64,000 bases of DNA from Eucommia ulmoides. Lineage: Eukaryota; Streptophyta; Magnoliopsida; Garryales; Eucommiaceae. A program made the translations under genes and the position numbers. A model generated the notes under the pieces. The model worked only from the letters and a program-made list of their open reading frames with translations. It made no database searches and had not been told where the DNA came from. Below, in pieces: positions 43,515 through 54,393 of this stretch; position 1 is the stretch's first letter, and each line of letters opens with the position of its first letter. The stretch is taken from assembly GCA_016647705.1 (NCBI GenBank), contig CM028338.1, positions 20,667,577-20,731,576 of the forward strand, given 5' to 3'.

Positions 43515-43738
43515 ACGGTATTTTGATTTAGTTGATATTGTGACCAAGTAGTTGAATATTAATCTAGACAATTCTTTTATTTTATTTGTTTTTCAATTCA
43601 TTTTTTTTTATTTGCTTTATTCGTTATGATCGAACAGTGTATGCGACGTAGTAAAAATCTGGAATTCTTTACTCTTGATCCTGAGAACGAGCGTACCTTG
43701 AGTAGGATAATGGAGAGAGAAGAATCCAAGCTCAAACT

Positions 43739-45050
43739 ATGGCCGATGGTGGAGATGATCGTATGCCACATATGCTTCAACAACCGTCGGTTCCATAGGC
43801 ACTACCGCAGCAGCCTCTGGAGCAAGAAGTTCCATAACCGGTTCTTAGGGACTACTATTGGCCTGTTATGTTTGATAACTACTCAGGAATTCGAAGGCAG
43901 CCGATCCAGGCCAATAATTTTGAATTAAAGCTCACCCTAATCAATATGGTACAACAAAACCAATATGATGAGAATATGCATAATGATCCCAATATCCATC
44001 TCGCTACCTTTCTAGAGATACGTGATACAATTAAAATCAACGGTGTTGCTGAGGATGTAATACGGTTAAGGTTATTTCTATTTTCACTTCGTGGCCGAGC
44101 ACGGGGTTGGTTACAATCAATCCAACCGGGAAGTATCAACACTTGGGAGGACCTCGCTCAAATGTTCCTTACTAAGTTTTCCAACCTTCGAAGACTTTTC
44201 AACTTAGAGGTGAAATAGTGCAATTTTGCCAGAGGGACTTCAAGCCATTATTTGAAGTGTAGGAAAGGTTTAAGGATCTATTACATCGGTGCCCCCAACA
44301 TGGGTATCAAGATTGGTTTCAAACCCAATTCTTCTACAATGGGTTGGATGGCCAAACAAGAACCATAGTTGATGCCGCCTCGGGAGGATCATTGTTGTCA
44401 AAAACACCTGCTGAAGCAAATGCGTTACTGGAGAAAATGGCAGCCAATAATTACCAATGGCCAAACGAGAGGAACATGGGATAAAAGGTAGCCTTAATTC
44501 AAGAATCCAATCATATTGCTACCTTATCGGCCCAAGTCTCAAAACTCTCGGATCAATTGGTTGTCTTTTCTACTAAGGATGCTTAGTCAAGTTGTGAAGC
44601 AAAGAACGTCGCAAGCAGTTCTCAACCAGGATTGGATAGTAAGTTCAAAGAATGTCACTTCATCAACAATCAGACTTATACTTTCAGGCCCGCCGCCAAT
44701 ATTCCGACTCACTATCATCCGGGACTTCGCAACCATGAAAATGTTTCATATGCGAACAATCAGAACACGTTGCGGCCGCTTCCCGATTATGGAACACAAG
44801 CTCAAGGTTATCCTACGCAACAAAACCGCCAAGTGTAACAACCTCCTATTCAAAATCAAAAGCCAAACTTGGAAGCTATGATGGGATCTTTCATGAAGGA
44901 AATGCAAACAATATTGCGTGAGACACACAACAAGCTTAACAAGCACGAGATGAGGCTTGACTCGATTTACACCACATGTACAAGCACAAATGCTACTGTA
45001 AAATCATTGCAGACTCAGATCGAGCAACTTGCAAGTGCGATCCTAGAGTA
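43739..45050 (+). pseudogene. Gag of element B
   Basis: The start ATG at 43739 (MADGGDD) corresponds to 5342 in element 1. The family blocks are all recognisable: DNYSGIRRQPIQANN, VAEDVIRLRLFLFSLR, ARGWLQSIQPGSINTWEDL, FYNGLDGQTRTIVDAASGGS and YTFRPAANIPTHY. A frameshift lies near 44175 (after FLTKF), stops lie near 43793, 43826, 44262, 44481, 44585 and 44836, and there is no zinc knuckle. The tail (ETHNKLNKHEMRL, CTSTNATVKSLQTQIEQL) ends at a stop near 45049. Confidence 0.82.
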
Positions 45051-46359
45051 GACCAAGAGAAAGTTTCCTAGTAACATGGAACTTAACCTAAGGGAATGCA
45101 AGGCTATTACGTTGAGAAGCGAAAAAGAGGTTAAAGCAAGTAAACTGATGGAAAAAGAGATGGGGGTGAAACATGATGTTGACCAAAATTAAATAAAGAA
45201 ATATGTGGAGGAGGAAGTTGATGAAGAAGTTGATAAGAGAAAGAAGAATAGGAATGAAGACAAGATGGAGGAGAAAAATGAAAAGAAAAAAGAAGAGAAA
45301 GTGGAAGAGAAGAGAGGAGATCAAAAGGTAATTCTAGGGAAAATTACATTCCCGGACAATCCACCGATTCTAACCACACCTTTGCCTTATCTGCAATGAT
45401 TTAAAAAGAAGAAGTTGGACCATCAATTTACAAAGTTTCTTGAAATCTTCAAGAAAATACAAATCAACATATATGTTGCGGATGTGTTAGAACAAATGCC
45501 CAACTATGGTAAGTTCTTGAAAGACATAATGACGAAGAAAAAGAAGTTGGAGGAATACAAGACGGTAAAAATGACAGATGAATGTAGTGTTATACTGCAA
45601 TGGAAATTGCCTAAAAATTTGAAAGATCCCTGTAGTTTCACGATTCCGTGTACTATCGGGAAATCTCATTTTGACAAAGTACTATGTGATCTTGATGCTA
45701 GTATCAACCTGATGCCATCTTCCGTCTACCAAAAGTTGGGACTCGGTAATGCAAAGCCAACCACAATTTCCCTTCAAATGGTAGACCGATCATTGACCTA
45801 TCCGAAATGAATTATTGAGGATGTTTTGGTGAAGGTGGACAAGTTCATCTTCCTAGTGGACTTTATCGTGTTAGAAATAGAGGAGGATAGGGAGATTCCA
45901 ATCATCCTTGGAAGATATTTTCTTGTAACGGGAAAGACGTTGATCGAAGTGTATGATGGTAATTTGACGTTGTGAGTAAACAAAGATGAGGTAAAGTTCA
46001 ACATTTTCAAAACTACGAACTTTCCAGATGAATGCTCTAAATGCAACTGAGTGGAAGTGTTGAACTCGAGCGTTAGCCAATTCTTTTATGAAAATGTGAA
46101 TTAGGATCCAATGGAGCATACTATCCTAAATTCTCTATCTATGGGGGAATTTGATGAAAAATGTTTAACCACGTAGGAAGGTGTTGTGGACTACGTCCTA
46201 TATATGGAAGTTGAATTGAAGGACGTACCAAAAGCTGTACCTAAAGCCGACACACCTTTTGCAAATGGTCCAAACCGTTCTGGATCAAGAAAATTTCCAC
46301 TCGGCTCAGTTGAACTGGAAGGTGATGAGGAGACGATCAAGCGCTATATCGGAAATTAA
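45051..46359 (+). pseudogene. Protease of element B joined to the pol C-terminus
   Basis: After the Glu/Lys-rich linker (45190-45330), the protease reads LCDLDASINLMPSS near 45685. The glycine of the D-L-G-A active site is replaced by Asp, and GRYFLVTGK replaces GRPFLATGK. The frame passes VVDYVLYMEVELKD (start of the RT linker) and then, near 46265, changes without warning to the integrase tail (SVELEGDEE), ending at TAA 46359. About 4 kb of RT, RNase H and integrase are therefore deleted. Further stops lie at 45396, 45807, 45975 and 46048. Confidence 0.8.
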
Positions 46360-48225
46360 GAACTAGTTGTGGAGAGTATCTCCCTTGTTGACGACTGATC
46401 TCAGAATTCGCTAAGTCCAATTGGGGACAGTAAATCAAGCACTTTTTGTTATAAAACCAAGGGTATGATCTTGCCCGAATTTTGCTATTATTTACTTTTT
46501 GGAGGCTAGAATGGTCTCAGAGCATATTTGGGGGTGAATTGAGGAGTGTGGATACTCGTGGATGTGTTTTGTACTTAAAATCGTTGAATTAGCGAAGTAG
46601 AAGCGTGTGGTGTGGAGCCTTGTTGTGAAAACTTGAAAAAATCATTAAAATCCGGTAGGCAGCTCACCGCCGCAACAGTTAACTCACTGCCGAGGTGGTG
46701 AAATTGCAAGATGTAAGGTTTTAAACAAAACGCTTCACCGCCGAGGCGGTGAAACTTCAAGATGCAATGGTTTAAAAAGGCGCTTCATCACTGAGGCAGT
46801 GAAACAACAAAATGTAAATTTTTTTAAAAAGAGGCTCCACTACCAAGGCGGTGAAGCCTCTGTTCGAATAAAAAAGAGATCACTGATCCGCCAATACCAC
46901 AATTACCATCGTACCTCTTGCAACCGCCACACTTTTCTTTCCGACAAGACAGTGGTGGTGATGATGTTCCTCCAGGTGGACAATAGGAGGTGAGACTTCT
47001 ACGTCTCATCTTCTAGGTATGTGTTCAAAACCCAATTTTTTTTGTGATTGCTATATACTGATATTGGGTTCGCTGCTCAGTCAGTGTGGACACTGCCTTG
47101 TTTACGTTTAGGGGGATGTTCATCCAATTTTGTTTTTGTTAGAAAATGATGAACAAAATTTTGATGTATTATATTTGGATGTTTTATGTAGGCTTAGTTA
47201 CGCTTTGTAGAAGCTTTGATGTATATTATAGACTTTAACATATAGTTAAGTTTTATTTTAATTTTTTTGTTTATGCATGTGTAATGCTTAATTTAGTGTA
47301 TGTATGTTAGTGTTTAGATTTAATTTAGAGATGTTTTTGTATGTAGTATTTGCATGTTGGGTTGTTGAGTTCGTCTGGGCCATTTCTCGATGATGAAAAT
47401 TATCTCCTAATTGTATATCGAGGTCAAGGGTGATGCTATTCATGTGTGTTTTGTGTGCTTGGCATGTCGATTAGGTAAAAATCATTTTGATCGTAAAATC
47501 GCACGATAGCATAGACTCACTGTATAATTATTCGAACAATTTGACGCCAATTATTCAGTAATAAGTTCATGACAAATTTGAGGAATCTAGAACTTGACTG
47601 GGGGAAACTTGAGGTGAAATCCTGGGTGAGGTAGTTCAGGAGGCATAATTTAGGTCTTCATTTTTATCGCTTAAACATTTGAAGGTAAACTTGAAAATTT
47701 TATCTCTCGTTACCCTATCAAAACCGATAACCTTTTCAATTCTAAACATGTATAAAAAAACCCTAGCCAATTAAAAGTTTTCCAAACCAATGTCGCTAAG
47801 CCAAACGCACGAATTGAGTGAAATCAAGTTAGCATTATTTTATGCTACTTGAAGTGAGCGGTCGGGTTTCGGACGAATTTTTATTGGTTCAGTATTAGTG
47901 TATCCACTTGCCATTCTTTTAACTCTATTTGCACGCCCCTAAAATTGTACAAAATCGAATAAGTTTGGGGGTGTGTTAGTTTGTCTAAAATAGAAAAAAA
48001 AAGTGAATATAGTTTTTATTTTCGTTCTTTCGACAAGTGAATACAAAGTTCTTAAATTCCTATTTAGGGTTGTGTTTTAAATATTTGGGGTTACGAAATA
48101 GATATAGCAACAAGTGTTTGGGCCTTAGGTATCGTTGAATTATCATAATTATAACAATTTTCTATTTTCTATTCCTGAGATACCCTTGACCGTTCTCCAA
48201 TGCCTATCCAAGCCCTATTGATCTC
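46360..48225 (+). other. 3' non-coding region of element B
   Basis: Homologous, in inverted orientation, to 38460-41840 of element A but without its accessory ORF. It includes palindrome-type GC motifs at 46660-46855, an inner purine run near 47109 (TTTAGGGGGATG) and another near 47962 (AGTTTGGGGGTGTG). The junction with the 3' LTR at about 48225 skips the last few hundred bases of the region, the terminal polypurine tract and the LTR start. Confidence 0.65.
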
Positions 48226-49390
48226 ATCGCCACAATGATCATTCACCGTCGAGGCGATGAAAGTCCAGAGAGCTTAATGTCAGTCTCACCACCATAACAG
48301 TCATTCACTACCGAGGTGGTGAAAGTACAGAGAGTTTAGGGTTTGGTTCACCACCGCTGCGATGAAGTTAACCGACTTAACTCACCGCCCAGTGGTGAAC
48401 CACCGCTGCGATGGTCATTCTGTGCAGAAAATATCTAATTTTCTAGATATTTGGAAGCTTTATATTTAAGCCCTTCCCCCATTTTTCAAAAACGTTCCAC
48501 ACTTGATATACATGATCGTAAGCATTTCTTGAGAGCTCAAAGAGGATATTCAATATTTGGAGAAGATGAATCATTTCAGGACCAATCTTTGGCAACAATG
48601 GACCACTCTACTCTAAGATTTGATTGTTCTTTCTTTGTTTCTATCTTTGTAACTTAACTTTTCATATCAAATGATGATGAATCCTTCTTGCTTCAATATA
48701 TGTATGGCTAATATCATGGTAGGCTAGATAAATATTATCTAGTGATTGATGTAACTCATGTAAATACATATTTGATTGAATATATGTTACTTTAACTATT
48801 GTTTGCCTAAATCCGATTGTGTTTTTTGTTTTATTACAATTTAAAATGCTTGTTAAGGTATTAGGGTTGGTTTTGAGAATACGAGATTTGAAACTCGGGA
48901 GAGGTAACCCCGGATTCGGACTATGGTTAAACACATCACGACGATCTAACGACCCGGGAGGGCGTTAGAAAGTGTGCAATCCATGAGGTTGGGTCAAGAC
49001 TCATGTGACTATGTGTTATATAAAACGCTAGAGGAAGACTTTGGCGTTAACGTGAAGTCACATAATCGCTCATTTTACACTCGGGAGAGGTAATGAGCGA
49101 GTTTGAGATACCTAGATTGTCGGATGGGATAAACACCGTTATTGTAAATTAAACGAAGTCAAACATGTATTAAGTGAATAAAATCAATCCCTAGGTAATC
49201 CACTTAATTAGAATTAACCCAATAGTTGTTAGTTTAACTTAGTTTTTAAATATTCAAACTCAAACATTTCTTGAACCGTCGAGATAATATATGACTATGC
49301 AAATTGCGGTATTCAATTAATTAAACACGTTTCCCAGAGGACGATATCCGGTTGAAAGGTCCACTATATTAAAAATTGACCTCATGCATT
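48226..49390 (+). repeat. 3' LTR of element B, truncated at both ends
   Basis: It starts inside the palindrome array, at the position matching about 42346 of the 5' LTR, and ends with GACCTCATGCATT, matching about 43452. So about 245 bases at the start and 38 at the end are missing. The left junction shows the short shared word TCTCAT, as in end joining or slippage. Confidence 0.85.
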
Positions 49391-50399
49391 AGAGCTTAGT
49401 ATTTTCGTACGCTTCGTTCCGAAATTCCTCAATTTAATTGAGTTGGAGGAGACGTTGTTCACCTGAAGCTTTTAGATCGAAGTTCAATTTATTTATCGCC
49501 CAAAAGGCAAGGTGCTCCAACTCGACTGGTAATTGACACGCTTTCCCAAACGCCAACCGATACAGCGACATACCAATCGGTGTCTTAAAAGCTGTACGAT
49601 ATGCCCACAGTGCATCATCCAACTTCACTGCCCAATCCTTACGATTAGAATGAATTATTTTCTCCAAAATTTGTTTGATCTCCATGTTTGACACTTCGGC
49701 TTGGCCGTTTGTCTGCGGATGGTACGATAACGCCACCTTATGCCTCACCCCATACTTTGTCAACAAAGTATTGAACATTCTGTTACAAAAGTGGGTTTCT
49801 TCATCACTAATTATGGCTTGAGGTTTCCCGAACCGTATCATGATATTTATCTAAAGGAACTTAAGAACCACGTTGGTATCGTTGGAAGGCGTTGCCACAA
49901 CTTTAACCCACTTAGACACGTTGTCCACCTCCAGCAGAATATACTCCTGACCGAATGATGACGAAAATGGTCCCATGAAGTCTATACCCCATACATCAAA
50001 TAGCTCTAATTCAAGAATAGATGTCAGCTGCAATTCATGCCTTCTTGAAATGTTACCCACCCGTTGGCGTTGATCGTAAGTTTTCACAAAAGTATAAGCA
50101 TCTCTAAATAATGATGGCCAGTAAAAACCTAACTAAAGCACCTTTGCGGCCATCTGAGTCGCTCCAAAGTGACCATCACAAGGTGATGAATGGCAGTGAT
50201 AAAGAATACTCGCCATCTCTTCCTCTGGAACACATCGCCGGATCACCTGATCAGCACACTTCTTGAATAGCAACGACTCATCCCACATATAGTGCCTCGA
50301 ATCAAATAGGAATTTCTTCCTTTGAGTATTTGTAAGATCTAGTGGTAACACTTTGTAGGCTAGAAATTTTATGATATCCACAAACCACGAAAGTATAGT
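49391..50399 (-). pseudogene. Integrase of element A
   Basis: The zinc finger begins YHCHSSPCDGHFGA near 50190, but the second half reads TYDQRQRV (near 50075), so both cysteines of the usual C-D-R-C are replaced. Core blocks [21 protein letters not shown] and [15 protein letters not shown] retain the D, D and E positions. There are stops near 50134 and 49858. The frame is cut at 49391 by element B, inside the ...NEIEEF.. region. Confidence 0.82.
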
Positions 50400-51794
50400 G
50401 TCAATTTTGAATAACTGCTCATCAAGGAACACCTTCGTAATACAGGACTCATCACCAACGTCCTCTTGTACCAGCCATAACAAATTATCAGCAACAACGT
50501 TTTCGCTCCCTTTCTTGTCTCTTATCTCCACATCAAACTCTTGCAACAAGAGAATCCACCTCACTAGACACGGCTTGGCATCTTTCTTCGCAAATAAGTA
50601 CCGGATGGTGGTGTGATCTATATAGACGATTACCTTAGATCCTATAATATAGGACCATAACTTATCGCATGCAAAGACAACCATTAGCATCTCTTTCTCG
50701 GTTGTAGTGTAATTCTCCTGTGCATTGTTTAAAGTCTTGCTTGCATAATAAATAGATCGGAAGATCTTCTCCCTGTGTTGGCCTAAAATCGCTCCAACCC
50801 CATAGTCACTAGCATCGCACATTATTTCAAATGGCTCATTCCAATCCGGAGCAACTATTACAGGAGCCGTGATCAACTTTTCCTTCATTGCATTAAAAGC
50901 TTTCAAGCAAGCTTCGTCAAATTCAAATGGGGATTCCTTCTCGAGTAAGTGACACAACGGCTTCATCATCTTTGAAAAGTCTTTGATAAAGTATCGGTAG
51001 AAGCCGACATTTCCCAAGAAACTATGGACTCACTTCATATTTATCGGAGGTGGAAGTTTTTTAATTGTTTCAATCTTGGCTCGGTCTATCTCGAGCCCCT
51101 TCAAAGAGACTCGATGACCTAAGACTATTCTTTCTTTAACAATAAAATAACACTTCTCCCAGTTGAGAACCAAGTGTTTCTCTTCACAACGATCGAGAAC
51201 AAACGCCAAGTTGTACAAGCAATGATCAAAGGACGAACCAAAAACTAAAAGTCATCCATGAAAACCTCCATAATGTCTTCCACCATATCCAGGAATATCA
51301 CCATCATACACCGTTGGAATGTGGTCGGTGCATTGCAAAGACCAAACGGCATACATCGGTAGGCAAATATTCCGTACGGGCATGTAAAGGTAATCTTCTC
51401 ATGGTCTTCCAGTGCTATGGATATTTGATTATACCCCGAGTAGCCATCAAGAAAGCAATAATGATCATAGCTGACAAGATGATCAAGCATTTGATCAATG
51501 AATAGAAGAAAAAAATAATCTTTCCTTGTTGCCTTATTCAATCTTCGATAGTCAATACACATTCTCTATCCAGTTATGGTTTATGTCAGAATAAGATCAT
51601 TCTTCTCATTTTTCACAACCGTCATGCCATCTTTCTTTGGCACCACCTGTACCGGACTAACCCACTCGCTATCGTATATAGCATAAATAATCCCAACGTT
51701 GAAGAGTTTCAACACCTCCGCTCTAACAACTTCTTTCATTACCGAATATAGCCTTCGTTGATGCTCAATGGAAGTTTTAAACAAATCTTTCATT
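50400..51794 (-). pseudogene. Reverse transcriptase and RNase H of element A
   Basis: RT blocks: SEWVSPVQVVPKKDG, CIDYRRLNKATRKDY, FLDGYSGYNQISIA, MPFGLCNAP and FMDDF near 51250. After a frameshift near 51243: DHCLYNLAFVLDRC and LGHRVSLKGLEIDRA. RNase H follows with CDASDYGVGAILG near 50815 and TTEKEML near 50690. Stops occur near 51579 and 51029. The catalytic residues visible in RT are intact although the frame is broken. Confidence 0.85.
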
Positions 51795-53211
51795 AAGATC
51801 TTGTGCATGCCTATCGTTGGGCTAATTCCTTTAATGTTGGAAATAGACCACGCAAAGACAGATCTATGCCATTTCAAAATTTTCAACAACTCGTACTCTT
51901 TCTCTTCCATCAAGGATGATGAGCTTATCACCGGATTGGTTAAATTCTTCCCCAACACGGTATATCGTAGATGATCCAGTAATTGCTTGAGTATTAATCC
52001 ACCGTGAGGTGGATTGGAAAGTTCGGGAGAATTAACTTCTTCTTCAATCAAAGCCACATAAACCGGATCCTCTATGTCTTTAAATTGTGCCTCCATAGCA
52101 AGCACGTAGTTCACTACACCAACTTTCGTGGTTGAGCCCTTCTCACCAAAATCTCCCATAGATAAGGAATTTATGAGTGTATGCTTCAATGAATCCATAT
52201 CCATATTTTCATAAAAGAATTCCCTCATATGCGAGTCAACAAAATATACTCGGTTCCATTTAGGACATTCATCCAGAAAGTTCATAGTTTTGAAAATGTT
52301 GAACTTTACCTCATCTTCGTTTACTCGCAACGTCAAATTTCCATTATGCACATCAATTAATGCCTTTCCCGTTGCAAGAAAAGGCCTTCCAAGGATGATT
52401 GAAATCTTCCCATCCTCTTCCATTTCTAACATGACAAAGTACACCGGGAAGATAAAATTGTCCACCTGCACCAAGACATCCTCAATAATTCCTTTCGAAT
52501 AGGTCAATGATCGGTCCACCATTTGAAGAGAAATTGTGGTTGGCTTTGCATTACCGAGTCCCAACTTCTGGTAGATGGAAGATGGCATCAGGTTGATATT
52601 AGCACCAAGATCACATAGTGCTTTGTCAAAATGAGATATCCCTTTAGTACACGGGATCGTGAAACTACCGGGATCCTTCAAATTTTTAGGCAATTTCCTT
52701 TGCAGTATAGCACTACAATCCTCCATCATTTTTACCTTCTCATATTCCTCCAACTTCTTTTTCTTCATCATTATATCTTTCAAGAACTTTCCATAGTTGG
52801 GCATTGTTCTAACGCATCCGCAAAAGGTATGTTGATTTGTATTTTCTTGAAGATATCAAGAAATTTTGCGAATTGAGAATCCAACTTCTTCTTTTGGAAT
52901 CTTTGTGGATAAGGTAAAGGTGTGGCTAGAATCGGTGGATTGTCTTGGAATGTAATTCTCCCCATAATCACCCTTTGATCTCTTCTCTTCTCTTCAACTT
53001 TCTCTTCTTTATTCTTCTCATTTTTCTCCTCCATCTTGTCTTCATTCTTCTCCTCCTTTCTCTCATCAACTTCCTCCCCCACATGTCTCTTTGGTTCATT
53101 ATGATCAACATCATGACTTACCCCCAGCTCTTCTTCCATCGACTTACTTGCTTGAACCTTTTTTCCACTTCCCAACATTATAGCCTTGCATTCCCTTGGG
53201 TTAGTTTCCAT
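51795..53211 (-). pseudogene. Protease region of element A
   Basis: Begins METNPRE at 53211, with a Glu/Lys-rich linker to about 52980. A frameshift at about 52800 (after ALEQ) leads to MPNYGKFLKDIMMKKKKLEEY. The protease motif is LCDLGANINLM near 52615, the ILGRPFLATG block near 52380. It ends in the RT-linker (PHGGLILKQLLDHLRYT). The motif itself is intact. Confidence 0.82.
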
Positions 53212-54393
53212 GTTGCTAGGAAACTTTCCCTTGGTCTTCTCTTGGATCGCACTTGCAAGTTGCCCGATCTGAGTTTCCAATGATTTCATAGTAGCATTTG
53301 TGTTTGTACATGTGGTCTCAATTGAGTTAAGCCTCGTCTCATACTTGTTAAGCCTGTTATTCATCTCACGCATAATTGTTTGAGTTTCCTTCATGAAAGA
53401 ACCCATAATTTCTTCCAAGTTTGGATTTTGATTTTAAATCGGAGGTTGTTGTATTTGGCAGTTTTGTTTCATAGGATAACCTTGAGCTTGTGTTCTATAA
53501 TCGGAGGTGTCCGCAACACGTTCTAATTGTTCGCATATAAAAAAATTTCATGATTGCGAAGTCTCGGATGATAGTGAGTCGGAATATTGGCGGCGGCCCT
53601 GAAAGTATAAGCCCGATTGTTGACGAAATGACATTTTTTGAATTCACTATCCACTCCGGGTTGAGAACTGCTTGCAACGTTCTCCGCTTCACGACTAGAT
53701 GAAGCATCCTTAGTAGAAAAGGCGACCACTTGTTCTAAGAGTTTTGAGACTTAGGCCAATAAGGTTGCAAGATGATCGGTCTCATTAATTGAAGCTACCT
53801 TTCATCCCGTGTTCCTCTCATTTGGACATTGATAGTTATTAGCCGCCATTTCCTCCAGTAACGCATTTGCTTCAACAGGTGTTTAGACAACAATGATCCT
53901 CCCGAGGTGGCGTCAACTATGGTTCTTGTTTGGCCATCCAACCCATTGTAGAAGAGTTGGGTTTGAAACTAATCTTGATATCCGTGTTGGGGGCAACAAT
54001 GCAATAGATCCTTAAACCTTTCCCATGCTTCAAACAGTGGCTCGAAGTCCTTCTGGTAAAATTGTGCTATCTCATATCTGAGTTGAGAAGTCTTTAAAGG
54101 TGGGATAAACTTAGTAAGGAACTTTTGAGCAAGGTCCTACCAAGTGTTGATACTCCCCGGTTGGATTGATTGGAACCAACCCCGTGCTCGGTCACGAGGC
54201 GAGAACAGAAATAACCTCAACCGAATTACATCCTCAGCAACACCGTTTATTTTGACCGTATGACAAATCTCAAGAAATGTTTCCAAATAAACATTGGGGT
54301 CCTCGTGTAGATTTCCTCCGTACTGATTCTGTTGCACCATATTGATCAGGGCAGGTTTCAACTCGAGATGAATGTCAACATTGTTGGCATGCA
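53212..54393 (-). pseudogene. Gag of element A, N-terminus missing
   Basis: Reads VQQNQYGGNLHEDPN and VAEDVIRLRLFLFSPRDRARGWF near 54330-54180, then loses frame several times. Recognisable later are CHFVNNRAYTFRAAANIP near 53610 and MGSFMKETQTIMREMNNRLN near 53400. Upstream of LELKPALIN it fades at about 54393, where the plus-strand element D begins, so the start codon, leader, primer site and 5' LTR are lost. Confidence 0.78.

Larger units (their letters stand above)
42101..49390 (+). mobile_element. Athila-type deletion derivative B, inserted in element A
   Basis: Plus strand: 5' LTR (42101-43490), primer site, gag, protease, then a junction near 46265 straight into the pol C-terminus, a 3' non-coding region and a truncated 3' LTR (to 49390). 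RT, RNase H, integrase core and the accessory ORF are absent. Because host pol sequence of element A lies on both sides in matching order, the nesting is clear. The right border has lost the last about 38 bases of the LTR and about 65 bases of the target. Confidence 0.85.
36618..54393 (-). mobile_element. Athila-type element A, carrying element B inside
   Basis: Minus strand: gag (54393-53212), protease, RT, RNase H and integrase (to 49391), [element B 49390-42101], pol end (42100-41880), accessory ORF (40900-39700), 3' non-coding region, polypurine tract and 3' LTR (38044-36618). The 5' LTR and primer site are missing: at about 54393 it meets the truncated element D. Frames change at least three times, so it is older or more damaged than element 1. 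Confidence 0.82.
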
